Of a stretch of 64,000 bases of DNA, positions 47,455 to 56,780 are shown piece by piece (within the stretch, counting starts at the first letter, position 1; each line of letters starts with the position of its first letter). The notes below the pieces were generated by a model. That model ran no database searches. It worked only from the letters and a program-made list of their open reading frames with translations, and was not told the origin of the DNA. The translations under genes were made by a program, and so were the position numbers. Source of the DNA: Halobacteriales archaeon QS_4_69_225 (GTDB lineage: Archaea > Halobacteriota > Halobacteria > Halobacteriales > Haloarculaceae); NCBI GenBank assembly GCA_003020965.1, contig PXRL01000008.1, positions 1 to 64,000 of the forward strand, written 5' to 3'.

Positions 47455-47994
47455 ATGGCCGGAACGAACCTGTGGACGGACCTCGAGACCGGGCCGAACC
47501 CGCCGGAGGAGATATACGCGGTCGTCGAGTGTCTGAAAGGCGAACGCAACAAGTACGAGTACGACAAGGACGTCCCCGGCGTCGTGCTGGACCGGGTGCT
47601 GCACTCGAACGTCCACTACCCGTCGGACTACGGGTTCATCCCGCGGTCGTACTACGACGACGAGGACCCCTTCGACGTGCTGGTGTTGGTCGAAGACGCC
47701 ACCTTCCCGGGCTGCGTCGTCGAGGTCCGCCCGGTCGCGCTGATGAAGATGGACGACGACGGCGAGCAGGACGACAAGGTCATCGCGGTGCCGAGCGAGG
47801 ACCCCCGCTTCGACCACGTCGAGGACCTCGCGGACATCCCCAAACAGACGCTCGCGGAGATCGACGAGTTCTTCGCGACCTACAAGAACCTCGAGGAGGG
47901 CAAGGAGGTCGAAACGCAGGGCTTCGAGGACCGCCAGGCCGCCTTCGACGCCATCGAACACGCCCAGGAACTGTACGAGGAACAGTTCGGCTGA
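47455..47994 (+). CDS. ppa: Inorganic pyrophosphatase (soluble class A)
   Basis: 179 residues. Hydrolyses pyrophosphate, pulling biosynthetic reactions forward. Class A signature DDEDPFDVLVLVEDATFPG with its metal-binding Asp residues; NKYEYDKDVPGVVLDRVLHS, YPSDYGFIPRSY and the helix AEIDEFFATYKNLEEGKEV are typical. ATG 47455 has gctctttgc about 26-32 bp upstream; an in-frame ATG at 47377 would add residues unlike the family. Confidence 0.96.
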   Translation: MAGTNLWTDLETGPNPPEEIYAVVECLKGERNKYEYDKDVPGVVLDRVLHSNVHYPSDYGFIPRSYYDDEDPFDVLVLVEDATFPGCVVEVRPVALMKMDDDGEQDDKVIAVPSEDPRFDHVEDLADIPKQTLAEIDEFFATYKNLEEGKEVETQGFEDRQAAFDAIEHAQELYEEQFG

Positions 47995-48182
47995 TACCGC
48001 CGGGTGTAATTCTTTCGAGACGTCTCGGCGGTATCCGGGTGGATACAGTCCGGAGTATCCGTCCGGAATCCCATCTTCTCGATGGGACCGCTTCACGTAG
48101 TTACGGCCGGCGGTGTGAGCGGCCGCCCGCGACCGCGCCGTCGCCGCCCAAACGATTAGCCGCCGGCGCCCGAACGGCGGGT

Positions 48183-49610
48183 ATGTCAGTCGACTATCGG
48201 CCCGGCTTCGAGACCCAGCGGGAGGAACTGCGCGACGAGCGGCTTCCCGTCGAGGGATCGCTGCCGGCGTGGCTCCGGGGGCGGTACCTCCAGAACGGCC
48301 CCGGCCAGTTCGAGGCCGACGGCGAGCCGCTGAACCACTGGTTCGACTCCTACGCGATGCTGCGGCGGGTGGCCTTCGACGACGACGGCGTCCGGTACGC
48401 CAACCGGTTCGTCGAGAGCGAGGACCTCGCCTTCGAGCGGTCGGGCGGCGGCGTCCGGACGCCCTTTCCGGGGACCGCGCCGGACCGACCGGTCTGGACG
48501 CGGCTCCGGCAGGCGCTGACCGGGGTGTTCCCCGACAACCCGGTCATCGGCGTCGCCCGGCGGGACGGCGAGCCGATGGCGGTGACGGAGTCGCCGTGGG
48601 GGCTCCGGTTCGACCCCGAGACGCTGGCTACCGAGGAGCGGGTCGACCTCACGGCGGGGCTGGACTGCGACCTCACGCTGGGGCACCTCCACCGCGACCC
48701 CGACGGGACCGTCCTCAACCTCGGCGTCTCCTACGGCCGGGAGACGACGTACACGCTGTTCCGGCGGGACGGCGGCGAAGCGACGCCGCTCGCGACGCTG
48801 CAGTTCGACAGGGCGCCGTACATCCACTCCTTCGCCGTCACCGAGCGGTACGCCGTCGTCACCGTCGGCGGCTACGGACTGGACCTATCGTCGCTGCTGG
48901 TCGGCAGCCTCACCGGAACGACGTTTCTCGACGCCTTCGGGCCGCTGGAGGGGCCGACCCGGTTCGTCGTCCTCGACCGGACGGACGGCGAGCGGGTTGC
49001 GACCGTCCCCGCCGACCCGTTCTTCGTCTACCACCACGCCAACGCCTACGAGGACGGCGACGAACTCGTCGTCGACCTGGTGGCGTTCGACGATGAGTCG
49101 GCGGTGACCGGCCTCACGCTGGAGAACCTGCGCAGCGAGACGCCAGATCTGCCGGCCGGCGACCTGGTCCGGTACCGGCTGTCGCTGGACGGCGGCGACG
49201 CCGAGCGCCGCGAGCTGCGGCGCGGGCCCCTCGAGTTCCCGACCATCCACTACCGGCGGCGCGTCGGCCGGGAGTACCGGTACGTCTACGCCGCCGAGAC
49301 CCACGGCGGGTCGAGCCTCCCGACGGACCTCGTGAAGGTCGACCTCGAGACGGGACGGGCCCGGACGTGGGGCGAGCCGGGCAGCCACCCCGGCGAGCCG
49401 GTCTTCGTGCCGGCGCCGGACCCCGACGCCGAGGACGACGGCGTTCTCCTGTCGGTGATCTGTGACCCGCCGGCCGACCGCTCGACGCTCGTCTGTCTCG
49501 ACGCCGCGACGATGACCGAGCGGGCCCGCGCCCCGCTGCCGCATCGCCTGCCGTACGGCTTCCACGGCCAGTTCTACGGCCCGACCGACCCCGGCCGGAG
49601 CATGATCTGA
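48183..49610 (+). CDS. Carotenoid oxygenase (RPE65/CCD family)
   Basis: 475 residues. Seven-bladed propeller dioxygenase that cleaves carotenoids. The four iron-binding histidines can be placed: near His168 (LTLGHLHRDPDGT), His215 (APYIHSFAVTERYAVV), His284 (YHHANAYEDGDELVVDLV) and His461 (GFHGQF). N-terminal GRYLQNGPGQFEADGEPLNH is also typical. In haloarchaea the obvious product is retinal for rhodopsins or an apocarotenoid, but no rhodopsin or brp/blh gene lies here. ATG 48183 has acgattagc about 30 bp upstream. Normal length. Confidence 0.9.
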   Translation: MSVDYRPGFETQREELRDERLPVEGSLPAWLRGRYLQNGPGQFEADGEPLNHWFDSYAMLRRVAFDDDGVRYANRFVESEDLAFERSGGGVRTPFPGTAPDRPVWTRLRQALTGVFPDNPVIGVARRDGEPMAVTESPWGLRFDPETLATEERVDLTAGLDCDLTLGHLHRDPDGTVLNLGVSYGRETTYTLFRRDGGEATPLATLQFDRAPYIHSFAVTERYAVVTVGGYGLDLSSLLVGSLTGTTFLDAFGPLEGPTRFVVLDRTDGERVATVPADPFFVYHHANAYEDGDELVVDLVAFDDESAVTGLTLENLRSETPDLPAGDLVRYRLSLDGGDAERRELRRGPLEFPTIHYRRRVGREYRYVYAAETHGGSSLPTDLVKVDLETGRARTWGEPGSHPGEPVFVPAPDPDAEDDGVLLSVICDPPADRSTLVCLDAATMTERARAPLPHRLPYGFHGQFYGPTDPGRSMI

Positions 49611-49798
49611 CGCTCCCGCCGCGGCGGCATGCACCGCGGACATACGCGGGTCGCGGTGATTCCCCCGGGTAATCGAGCAGCGTTCCGTCGCCCTCTGTCG
49701 GTTCTCCGTTGGCAAATACGCGGGGATAATACCTCGGGCCGTGGGGATACATTATGTTTATGGAGTGATATATGTGGCTGCGGTCCCACCGTTCGTAC

Positions 49799-49894
49799 AT
49801 GAGCGCCGAACGACAGCGTTCGATGGGGATGCACCACATGACGGTCGTGCCGGAGAACTTCGAGCCGTTCGACGACGAGAGCGGCGAGGAATGA
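49799..49894 (+). CDS. 31-residue acidic mini-protein
   Basis: Reads MSAERQRSMGMHHMTVVPEN then FEPFDDESGEE. Short, Met/His-rich in the centre and acidic at the end. A TATA-like gatatatg (about 49767-49774) lies 25-32 bp upstream, in an AT-rich stretch unusual for this genome, so transcription starting at this ATG is plausible. Function and family unknown; it could also be the 5' end of a decayed gene. Nothing else is seen in 49611-49798 or 49895-50103. Confidence 0.45.
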   Translation: MSAERQRSMGMHHMTVVPENFEPFDDESGEE

Positions 49895-50103
49895 TCCCGC
49901 GGCCGACGGCTGTTGTATCGCCGGCGCCGACCCGGGGGCCGTCGAACGGCACCGGACCGGCGGCAAGCGGACCGGGAGGCTCCCGTTCCCGATCGTCGGG
50001 TAGTCGAGTCCGATCGCCAGCTGCGTTCGCCGGGGTCGACGAGCGCCGTTCCGTCCGGCGGTAGAAACGAAAGTACTTGTAGGCGCCTGCCCCATCGGTC
50101 GGT

Positions 50104-51447
50104 ATGGGACTGTTCGACCGGCTCCGCGGCGGCGACGGACCGCGGGTCGCTTTCTTCGGTATCGACGGCGTACCGTACAGCCTCGTCGCTGACAACCCCG
50201 ACACCTTCGAGACGCTCAACGCGATCGAGGCGGCCGGCGCCGGCGGCGCCATCGACTCCATCGTGCCGCCGGAGTCGTCGGCCTGCTGGCCGGCGCTGAC
50301 GACCGGCGTCAACCCGGGCGAGACGGGCGTCTACGGCTTCCAGGACCGCGAGGTCGACAGCTACGACACCTACGTCCCGATGGGTCGGGACGTCCGGGCG
50401 ACACGGCTGTGGGACCGCGTCGACGACGCCGGCCGCGAGGCGACCGTGATGAACGTCCCCGTGACGTTCCCGCCGGACCGCGAGGTCCAACGGATGGTCA
50501 GCGGCTTTCTCTCGCCGGGCGTCGAGGAGGCCGCCTACCCCGACGACCTCCGGGAGACGCTGGAGGACCTGGAGTACCGCATCGACGTCAACGCCAAGCT
50601 CGGCCACGACGACGACAAAAGCGAGTTCATCGAGGACGCCCACGAGACGCTGGACGCACGGTTCGAGGCGTTCAAACGCCATATCCAGCGGGACGACTGG
50701 GACCTCTTCTTCGGCGTCTTCATGACCACCGACCGGGTCAACCACTTCCTGTTCGAACACTACACCCGAAACGGCGAGTACCGCGAGGAGTTCCTCGAGT
50801 TCTACGCGAAGGTCGACCACTACCTGGGCGAGCTGCGCGACATGCTGGACGAGGAGACGACGATGATCGTTGCCTCCGACCACGGCTTCACCACCCTCGA
50901 GCACGAGGTCAAGTGCAACGTCTGGCTCGAGCGGAACGGCTGGCTCTCCTACGAGGGCGACGACCACGACAGCCTCGGCGATATCGGCGCGGACACGCGG
51001 GCGTACTCGCTGATCCCCGGGCGCTTCTACGTCAACCTGGAGGGCCGCGAGCCGCGGGGGGCGGTCCCGCAGGAGGAGTACGAGGCGGTCCGCGAGGAGC
51101 TGAAAGCCGACCTCGAGGCGATGGAGGGCCCCGACGGCCGGCCGGTCGCCGACCGGGTCGTCACGAAGGAGGCGGCGTTCCGGGGCGACCACGACGACAT
51201 CGCCCCGGACCTCGTCGTCGTCCCGAACCACGGCTTCGACCTGAAGTCCGGATTCAAGGGCGGCGACGACGTCTTCGCGACCGGCCCCCGCAACGGAATG
51301 CACAGCTTCGACGACGCCTGTCTGTTCGTCGACGACGAGGGCACCCGCGTCGGCGACGCCGACCTCTACGACATCGCGCCGACCGTTCTCGACCTGCTGG
51401 AGTTGGAGGTCGACCGCACGGCGTTCGACGGCGCCAGCCTGGCCTGA
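50104..51447 (+). CDS. Alkaline-phosphatase-superfamily phosphodiesterase/nucleotide pyrophosphatase
   Basis: 447 residues, cytoplasmic (no signal). Metal-site segments of the superfamily: RVAFFGIDGVPYSL (metal Asp), SIVPPESSACWPALTTGVNP with the nucleophile Ser/Thr, TTDRVNHFLFEHY (Asp/His) and MIVASDHGFTTLEHEVKCNV (Asp-His), and a later GMHSFDDACLF His. Proteins of this group cleave phosphodiester or sulphate bonds in nucleotides or lipids; the haloarchaeal substrate is unknown. ATG 50104 has agtacttgtagg about 25-34 bp upstream. Confidence 0.85.
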   Translation: MGLFDRLRGGDGPRVAFFGIDGVPYSLVADNPDTFETLNAIEAAGAGGAIDSIVPPESSACWPALTTGVNPGETGVYGFQDREVDSYDTYVPMGRDVRATRLWDRVDDAGREATVMNVPVTFPPDREVQRMVSGFLSPGVEEAAYPDDLRETLEDLEYRIDVNAKLGHDDDKSEFIEDAHETLDARFEAFKRHIQRDDWDLFFGVFMTTDRVNHFLFEHYTRNGEYREEFLEFYAKVDHYLGELRDMLDEETTMIVASDHGFTTLEHEVKCNVWLERNGWLSYEGDDHDSLGDIGADTRAYSLIPGRFYVNLEGREPRGAVPQEEYEAVREELKADLEAMEGPDGRPVADRVVTKEAAFRGDHDDIAPDLVVVPNHGFDLKSGFKGGDDVFATGPRNGMHSFDDACLFVDDEGTRVGDADLYDIAPTVLDLLELEVDRTAFDGASLA

Positions 51448-51551
51448 CGGACCGTCCGCACTTTCGTTTCAACCCAGTCACGGAGCCCTCCGTCCGTACC
51501 GCCACCGGTCGACCTCGTGTCGTATTTAGGCATCCGACCCCAACCGGAGGC

Positions 51552-52433
51552 ATGGACGACTCCTCCGACCGGGACCCGATGCAGCGAGGCTCCTCTCGCT
51601 TCGAGGACGTCGAGCAGGCGGTACACAGGACCGACGAGTCGCCGTCCGGGTCGCCGCCGGGGACGCCGACCGCGAACGCCGACGAGTCCCCGCTCCGGAC
51701 GGTCGGCGCCGCCGTCGCCCTCGGCGTCGGCGGCATCCTCGTTCTCGGGCTCGTCACCGGCGTCGTCGGGCTCGCCGGCGGCGCGGCCGGCCTCTCCTTC
51801 GAGGTGCTCTCGCTCGTTTCCATCGCCGTCGGGCAGTACGTCGGCTTCATCGGGCTCGGAGCCGCCTACCTCCGGGCCCGCGGGTTCGGCTGGCGCCGCC
51901 TCCGCTCGTATCTCGGCGTCCGGCTCCCGACGCTCCGCGAGGTCGGCGTCATCGCCGCCGGCTACGCCGCCATCATCGGCACACTCCTGGTCGTCGTGAG
52001 CGTCGCGCTGCGGTTCCTGCCGGAGCCGGCGGAAAACGGCGGCGCGGAGACGTTCGCCAACAACCCGGAGCTGATCCCGGCCGGCATCGTCGTGATGTTC
52101 CTCGTCGTCGGCCCCGCCGAGGAGTTCCTCTTCCGGGGCGTCGTCCAGAACCGCCTCCGGGAGCGGCTCTCGGCCGTGCCGGCGGTCGCCGCCGCCGCCG
52201 TCATCTTCGCGTCGCTCCACGTTATCGCGCTGGCCGGCAGCCCCGACGCCGTCGCGGTCACGGTCGGACTCCTCCTCGTTCCCGGAATCGTTCTCGGCGC
52301 CGTCTACGAGTACACCGGCAACCTCGTCGTCCCGTGGCTGCTGCACAGCACCCACAACTCCGTGCTGCTGACGGTTTTGCTGCTCGGCAGCATGGCCGGA
52401 GAGAGCGTCGGATTCCTGTCGGCGCTGGTCTGA
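51552..52433 (+). CDS. CPBP-family intramembrane metalloprotease (CAAX/Abi type)
   Basis: 293 residues. An 60-residue hydrophilic N-terminal region is followed by about seven membrane helices. Glutamate-type metalloprotease motifs: GPAEEFLFRGVVQNRLRERL (EExxxR), FASLHVIALAG (His) and WLLHSTHNSVLL (HxxxN). Family roles include prenyl-protein processing and bacteriocin self-immunity; the substrate here is unknown. ATG 51552 with gtatttagg about 25-32 bp upstream. Upstream in-frame codons only re-read the phosphodiesterase gene. Confidence 0.88.
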   Translation: MDDSSDRDPMQRGSSRFEDVEQAVHRTDESPSGSPPGTPTANADESPLRTVGAAVALGVGGILVLGLVTGVVGLAGGAAGLSFEVLSLVSIAVGQYVGFIGLGAAYLRARGFGWRRLRSYLGVRLPTLREVGVIAAGYAAIIGTLLVVVSVALRFLPEPAENGGAETFANNPELIPAGIVVMFLVVGPAEEFLFRGVVQNRLRERLSAVPAVAAAAVIFASLHVIALAGSPDAVAVTVGLLLVPGIVLGAVYEYTGNLVVPWLLHSTHNSVLLTVLLLGSMAGESVGFLSALV

Positions 52434-52583
52434 CCCGACCGGCAGGCGGGACTCCTCGCGACCCGAGCGTCGTCCGAAGAACGGCGAGCGTCGCCGACCG
52501 GCGGCCGCCGCTCCGGTCTCTCGGGGCGCATGCCGGTCGTCGGAACCGCGGGCGGTCCGACCGTTCGCCGACGCGGACGCGCG

Positions 52584-53060
52584 TCAGGCGGCCTCCTCGG
52601 CGGCCGCGACGAGTTCCTCGTAGTCGGGCTCGTCGGTCGGATCCTCGGCGACCCACTCGTGGCTGACGGTGCCCTCCTCGTCGAGCACGAACACCGCCCG
52701 ATTGGCGATGTCGTGCAGGCCGAGTTCGGGGATGTCGATGGCGAGGTCATACGCGTCGATGGCCGCGCCGTCCATGTCGGAGACGAGGTCGAACTCGAGG
52801 CCGTACTCCTCGGCGAAGGCCTCGAGGCTGAACGCCGAGTCGGCGCTGACGCCGAGAACGGTCGCGCCGGCGTCCTCGAACTCGCCGATGCGGTCCTGAA
52901 TGGCGACCATCTCGTTGCTGCACGGCGGCGTGAACGCTCCCGGGAAGAACGCCAGTACGACCGGGCCGTCGCCGAGCTGCTCCTCGAGGTCGAACGTCTC
53001 GTGGTCGCTGCCCCTGTACGTCGCGCTGAACGTCGGTGCCGTCTCGCCAGTAGAAACCAT
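52584..53060 (-). CDS. Peroxiredoxin, single cysteine
   Basis: 158 residues of the AhpC/TSA thioredoxin fold. Peroxidatic Cys47 lies in FFPGAFTPPCSNEMVAIQDR. It is the only cysteine in the protein, so this is a 1-Cys type that needs an external thiol for recycling. Other blocks: TVLGVSADSAFSLEAFAEEY and NRAVFVLDEEGTVSHEWVAE. ATG 53060 with gagtttagacc about 26-33 bp upstream on this strand. Together with KatG and MsrA it adds to the oxidative-stress genes in the window. Confidence 0.93.
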   Translation of the reverse strand: MVSTGETAPTFSATYRGSDHETFDLEEQLGDGPVVLAFFPGAFTPPCSNEMVAIQDRIGEFEDAGATVLGVSADSAFSLEAFAEEYGLEFDLVSDMDGAAIDAYDLAIDIPELGLHDIANRAVFVLDEEGTVSHEWVAEDPTDEPDYEELVAAAEEAA

Positions 53061-53131
53061 GGCGTCGGACGGTACGACCGCCAGCGGTCTAAACTCGGTG
53101 GTGGCGGCCAGTGCCGCCGGCCCCGACGCCG

Positions 53132-53875
53132 CTACGACCGAGCGACGAGCCGTCGGCCGGCGACGCCGGCGCCAACTAACAGGGGCGGCAGCACCGCCGG
53201 CGCGAGGACGGCGGCGCTCGCGCCGACGAACGGGGCGGCGACGACCGCCGGCAGGACCGCCAGCCCGCCGCCGAGCAGGAGCGCCCGACGGGGACGGAGC
53301 GCGGCGCCGGCGCCGACCAGCGTGGCCGCCGTCACCGCGAGCGCCCCGCCGACGACCGCCAGCCGTCGCTCCCGGAGCACGACCGCGGCCGTCACCACGA
53401 CGAGCGTCGCCGCCCCGACCGCCCCGAGCCACGCGGGCCCGCGAGCGTCGTGGTCGTCGTACGCCGCTACCCCAGTCCCGAGGACGACGAGCCCCAGGAA
53501 CGCGACGACGACCGCCGCGAGCTGTGTCTCCGGGAGGAGGTCGTTGTCGTACGTCGTGAGCAGGTAGCGCGTGTCGTCTTCGACGACGACGTATCGGCTC
53601 TGGTCGACGCCGTATTCGAATGCCGCGGGGCACCGTTCGCCGGTGACGGTCACGGACCGGTCGACCGTCCGTGCGCGGTCGAAGGCGCGCTTGGCCGTCG
53701 GCGAGAGGTCGTCGTACTGCCGGACGGGGAGGTCGCCCCGCTCCTCGCCGTCCTCGAGCCGGTCGACGTCGTTCGCACACTCCGCCGGCTCCTGGAACTG
53801 CAGTAGCACGGCCGGACTGACGAGTAGCGCCAGCCCGACGAGGAGGGCGACCAGCGCGGGGCGGGCGACGGACAT
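53132..53875 (-). CDS. Membrane protein of unknown function (DUF7979-like ectodomain)
   Basis: 247 residues. An N-terminal helix (LVALLVGLALLVSPAVLL), an external domain of about 90 residues with two cysteines (AECANDVD and GERCPAAFEYG) and a RYVVVEDDTRYLLTTYDNDL strand pair, then four or five C-terminal helices. The LSPTAKRAFDRAR and RYVVV segments recur in haloarchaeal surface proteins I recall as DUF7979. The two cysteines could form a disulphide outside the cell. Function unknown. Confidence 0.65.
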   Translation of the reverse strand: MSVARPALVALLVGLALLVSPAVLLQFQEPAECANDVDRLEDGEERGDLPVRQYDDLSPTAKRAFDRARTVDRSVTVTGERCPAAFEYGVDQSRYVVVEDDTRYLLTTYDNDLLPETQLAAVVVAFLGLVVLGTGVAAYDDHDARGPAWLGAVGAATLVVVTAAVVLRERRLAVVGGALAVTAATLVGAGAALRPRRALLLGGGLAVLPAVVAAPFVGASAAVLAPAVLPPLLVGAGVAGRRLVARS

Positions 53876-54109
53876 ATCGCCGGGTTACGGCAACACGACA
53901 AGTGTCTTCCGACCGTCAACTCGTCGCCAGCGCCGCTCCGCGGATCGCTCCGACGGCGAGAAGGGAAGCGGCGGTCGGATTCGGCCCGCCCGGTAGCGCC
54001 GGGTTTCGACCCCGCATCACTGTCGGTTAGTCCGATGATTCGGGTCCGACACACCGGTCGTTCCGGCCCGCCCGGAGGTTCATATACGAGGGAGCGGCCA
54101 GGCCGTCGC

Positions 54110-54532
54110 ATGCCACCGAGCGACCACGACCGGGACTCGCTGTCGCGCCGGCTCGACGCCGTCGAGCGGGCGCTCTCGGAGGAGGAGCCGCTGGAGCGGG
54201 CCGACCGACTCGACGACCTCGAGACGCGGGTGGCCGAACTGGAGGCGGCCGTCCGGGCGATCCGCGGCTACGTCGGCGAGGTGCGCGCCATCAACGAGGA
54301 CGTCGAGCGCCGTGCCGACCGCGCGCTGCGGAAGGCCGAAGCCGTCGAGCGGAACGTCGGCGTCGCCCGCCCGGGGTCGACGACGTCGCGGCGCCCGGAC
54401 ACGGAGCCGGACGACGAGGACCCGAGGACGAGCGCCGGAGCGGGCGCGGACGCGGGCGCAGACGCGGATACGACCGCGGACGCCGACACCGACTCGACGG
54501 TGGACGTCGACGGCATCTTCCGGTGGGGGTGA
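54110..54532 (+). CDS. Coiled-coil protein of the secretion operon (DUF7310-like)
   Basis: 140 residues, no membrane segment. A heptad-rich coiled coil (RRLDAVERALSEEEPLERAD; LETRVAELEAAVRAIRGYVG; NEDVERRADRALRKAEAVER) is followed by a low-complexity Ala/Asp/Thr tail (GADAGADADTTADADTD) and VDGIFRWG. Probably a cytoplasmic adaptor or length factor for the pilus-like machine. ATG 54110 has catatacg about 22-29 bp upstream, so this is the first gene and sets the operon promoter. Family label from memory. Confidence 0.75.
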   Translation: MPPSDHDRDSLSRRLDAVERALSEEEPLERADRLDDLETRVAELEAAVRAIRGYVGEVRAINEDVERRADRALRKAEAVERNVGVARPGSTTSRRPDTEPDDEDPRTSAGAGADAGADADTTADADTDSTVDVDGIFRWG

Positions 54533-54535
54533 CCG

Positions 54536-55036
54536 GTGATCCGGGTCGTGCTGGCGGTGGCGCTGTCGGCCGCGCTGCTCGGGGCGAGCCTCCCGGCCGC
54601 CGAGCGGGCCGAGCGGGACCGCAACGCGGCCGTGGCGACGGACGAACTCGAGGAACTCGCCCGGACCGCCGACCGCCTCGCCGCCGAGAACGACCCCGTC
54701 GCGCCGGCGGCGACGCCGGCGACGGCGACGATCGTCGTGGCGCCGCCGACGCCGACGGTCACCGACGGCGGTCGAATCGTCGTCGACGACGACCGGCTGG
54801 CGTGGGTGCCAGCGACCGGCGAGGCCCGGAGCGTCGACCCGGCGACACGGCTCCGGACGCCGGCGCCGCTCGTCGTCGCCGACCGGACGCGGCTGCGGCT
54901 CGCCCTCGTCCGGACCGACGACGGCCCGGCCGTTCGGGTCCATCGCGCGCGTCGGGCGAGGGTTGAAGAGGGAAGCCGCAGCCAGACGGCCCGTGTTCGG
55001 GAGCCTGCTCTCGTCCGACGAGGACTGCCGGTGTGA
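54536..55036 (+). CDS. Single-helix membrane protein of the secretion operon (DUF7311-like)
   Basis: 166 residues from a GTG start 3 bp after the previous stop. One N-terminal helix (IRVVLAVALSAALLGASLPA) then an extracytoplasmic Ala/Thr/Val-rich domain (TIVVAPPTPTVTDGGRIVVD). The last 30 or so residues (RARRARVEEGSRSQTARVRE) are Arg-rich and overlap the next gene by 74 bp in another frame, so the true end may differ or one frame has shifted. Function unknown. Confidence 0.65.
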   Translation: MIRVVLAVALSAALLGASLPAAERAERDRNAAVATDELEELARTADRLAAENDPVAPAATPATATIVVAPPTPTVTDGGRIVVDDDRLAWVPATGEARSVDPATRLRTPAPLVVADRTRLRLALVRTDDGPAVRVHRARRARVEEGSRSQTARVREPALVRRGLPV

Positions 55037-56780
55037 GACGGCCTTCGAGCGCGACCGGCTGTGCGTCGACAGCGACGACTGCCCGGGGGAGGGGCGTCTC
55101 GCGGAGTCGACGCCGTGTCGGGCGACCGTCGTCGCGGCCCTCGAGGAGCGGGACGCCGACGTCGTCTCGACGCGTGCCGCCGGCTTCGAGCGGGCCTACG
55201 AGGACGACGCCGCCGCCCTGCTCGTCGCCGCCGGTCGATTCGCCGGTGCCGTCGCGTTCCACGATGACGCGCTCGCGGCCCGGGCCCGCGAGGACCCGCT
55301 CGGAGCCGCCCGGGTCGCGGGCGGGCGGGGCGGCGCCCCGGCGCGGACGGCCGCCGAGACCGGCCTCGCGGCGTTCCTCGAGGCCGACTACGAGGGGCTG
55401 CTCCGGCCCAGCGTCGGCCCGACGGTCGCCCGCTCGCGGGTCGCCACGCGGCCGCCGCCGGACGTGACGTTGCGGGACCGCTACGAGCTCGACACCGGCG
55501 CGGTCGTCCGCCGGTACGAGCGCGACGGCCTCGACACCTACCACCTGATCCCGGCCGAACACCGGCTGGACGCCGACGCGACCGCGACGCTGGCCCGCGC
55601 CTACGAGCGGCTCGCCCGGGGGGCCGTCACCGGCGGCGACCGGGCGCCGGCCCGGGCGGTCCGGTCGGTCGCCGACGCCGACCAGCCGGTCGAAACGCTC
55701 GTCGCCGCCCTGCGGAAGCACACCACCGGGCTGGGCGTCGTCGAGGACTGCTTCGCCGACCCGGCGGTGACCGACGTGTTCGTGACGGCCCCGGTCGAGG
55801 ACAACCGCATCCGCGTCCGTCACGACGGGGCGACGCTCCGCACGAACGTCCGGCTGACGGACGACGGCGCCGACGCGCTGGCCTCGCGGTTCCGCCGCTC
55901 TAGTGGCCGCGCCTTCTCGCGGGCGAGTCCGACGCTGGCCGCCACCGCCGACGCCGGCGACCGGCGGGTCCGGGTCGCCGGCGTCACCACGCCCGTCAGC
56001 GACGGCGTCGGCTTCACCTTCCGCGCCCACGACGAGTCGGCCTTCCGGCTGTCGGATCTCGTCGACAACGGGACGCTCGCCCCGGCGACGGCCGCCTTTC
56101 TCTCCGTGGCCGTCCGCCGCGGGGCGGCGACGCTCGTGGCCGGCGCCCGCGGCGCCGGCAAGACGACGCTGCTCGGGGCGCTGCTGTGGGAGCTGCCGGT
56201 CGACGTCCGGACGGTCCTCATCGAGGACACGCCGGAGCTGCCGGTCGGCGAGCTGCAGGCGGCCGGCCGGGACGTCCAGCCGCTCCGGGTCGCCACCGGC
56301 GACGGCGCCTCCATCGAGCCGACGGAGGCGCTCCGGACCGCCCTCCGGCTCGGCGACGGCGCCATCGTCGTCGGCGAGGTTCGCGGCGAGGAGGCGACGG
56401 TGCTGTACGAGGCGATGCGCGTCGGCGCGGCCGACGGGGCCGTCCTCGGGACCATCCACGGCGGGGGCGGCGAGTCGGTCCGCGAGCGGGTGGTCACGGA
56501 CCTGGGGGTGCCGGAGACGGCCTTCGCCGACACGGACCTCGTCGTCACGCTCGAGGCGTACGACGACGGCGACGGCCGGCGGCGACGGCTCCGGGCGGCC
56601 GAGGAGGTGCGCCGGACCGACGACGGCGTCGGCTTCGCGACCGTCGCGACCGAGGGGTCGCTGTCGCTCGACGACTGCCGGACCCTCGACGCGCTCGCGG
56701 GGCCGACGGAGACGGCCGCCGACGTCCGAGGCGAGATCGACCGGACCGCCGACGAACTGACCGGACGATGTCGCTGCTGA
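54963..56780 (+). CDS. Type II/IV secretion system ATPase (TadA/PilB-like)
   Basis: 605 residues. Hexameric ATPase that drives assembly of archaeal pilus-like fibres. A cysteine-rich N-terminus (Cys22, 24, 34, 40 and 52; CRCETAFERDRLCVDSDDCP) is typical of haloarchaeal members. Walker A ARGAGKTTLLGALL (Lys400), then TVLIEDTPELPVG (Asp box), Walker B IVVGEVRGEEATVL and the His box VLGTIHGGGGESVRERVV. Start taken as TTG 54963; GTG 54993 is equally possible and would shorten the overlap with the previous gene. The stop overlaps the TadC gene by 13 bp. Confidence 0.88.
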   Translation: MKREAAARRPVFGSLLSSDEDCRCETAFERDRLCVDSDDCPGEGRLAESTPCRATVVAALEERDADVVSTRAAGFERAYEDDAAALLVAAGRFAGAVAFHDDALAARAREDPLGAARVAGGRGGAPARTAAETGLAAFLEADYEGLLRPSVGPTVARSRVATRPPPDVTLRDRYELDTGAVVRRYERDGLDTYHLIPAEHRLDADATATLARAYERLARGAVTGGDRAPARAVRSVADADQPVETLVAALRKHTTGLGVVEDCFADPAVTDVFVTAPVEDNRIRVRHDGATLRTNVRLTDDGADALASRFRRSSGRAFSRASPTLAATADAGDRRVRVAGVTTPVSDGVGFTFRAHDESAFRLSDLVDNGTLAPATAAFLSVAVRRGAATLVAGARGAGKTTLLGALLWELPVDVRTVLIEDTPELPVGELQAAGRDVQPLRVATGDGASIEPTEALRTALRLGDGAIVVGEVRGEEATVLYEAMRVGAADGAVLGTIHGGGGESVRERVVTDLGVPETAFADTDLVVTLEAYDDGDGRRRRLRAAEEVRRTDDGVGFATVATEGSLSLDDCRTLDALAGPTETAADVRGEIDRTADELTGRCRC

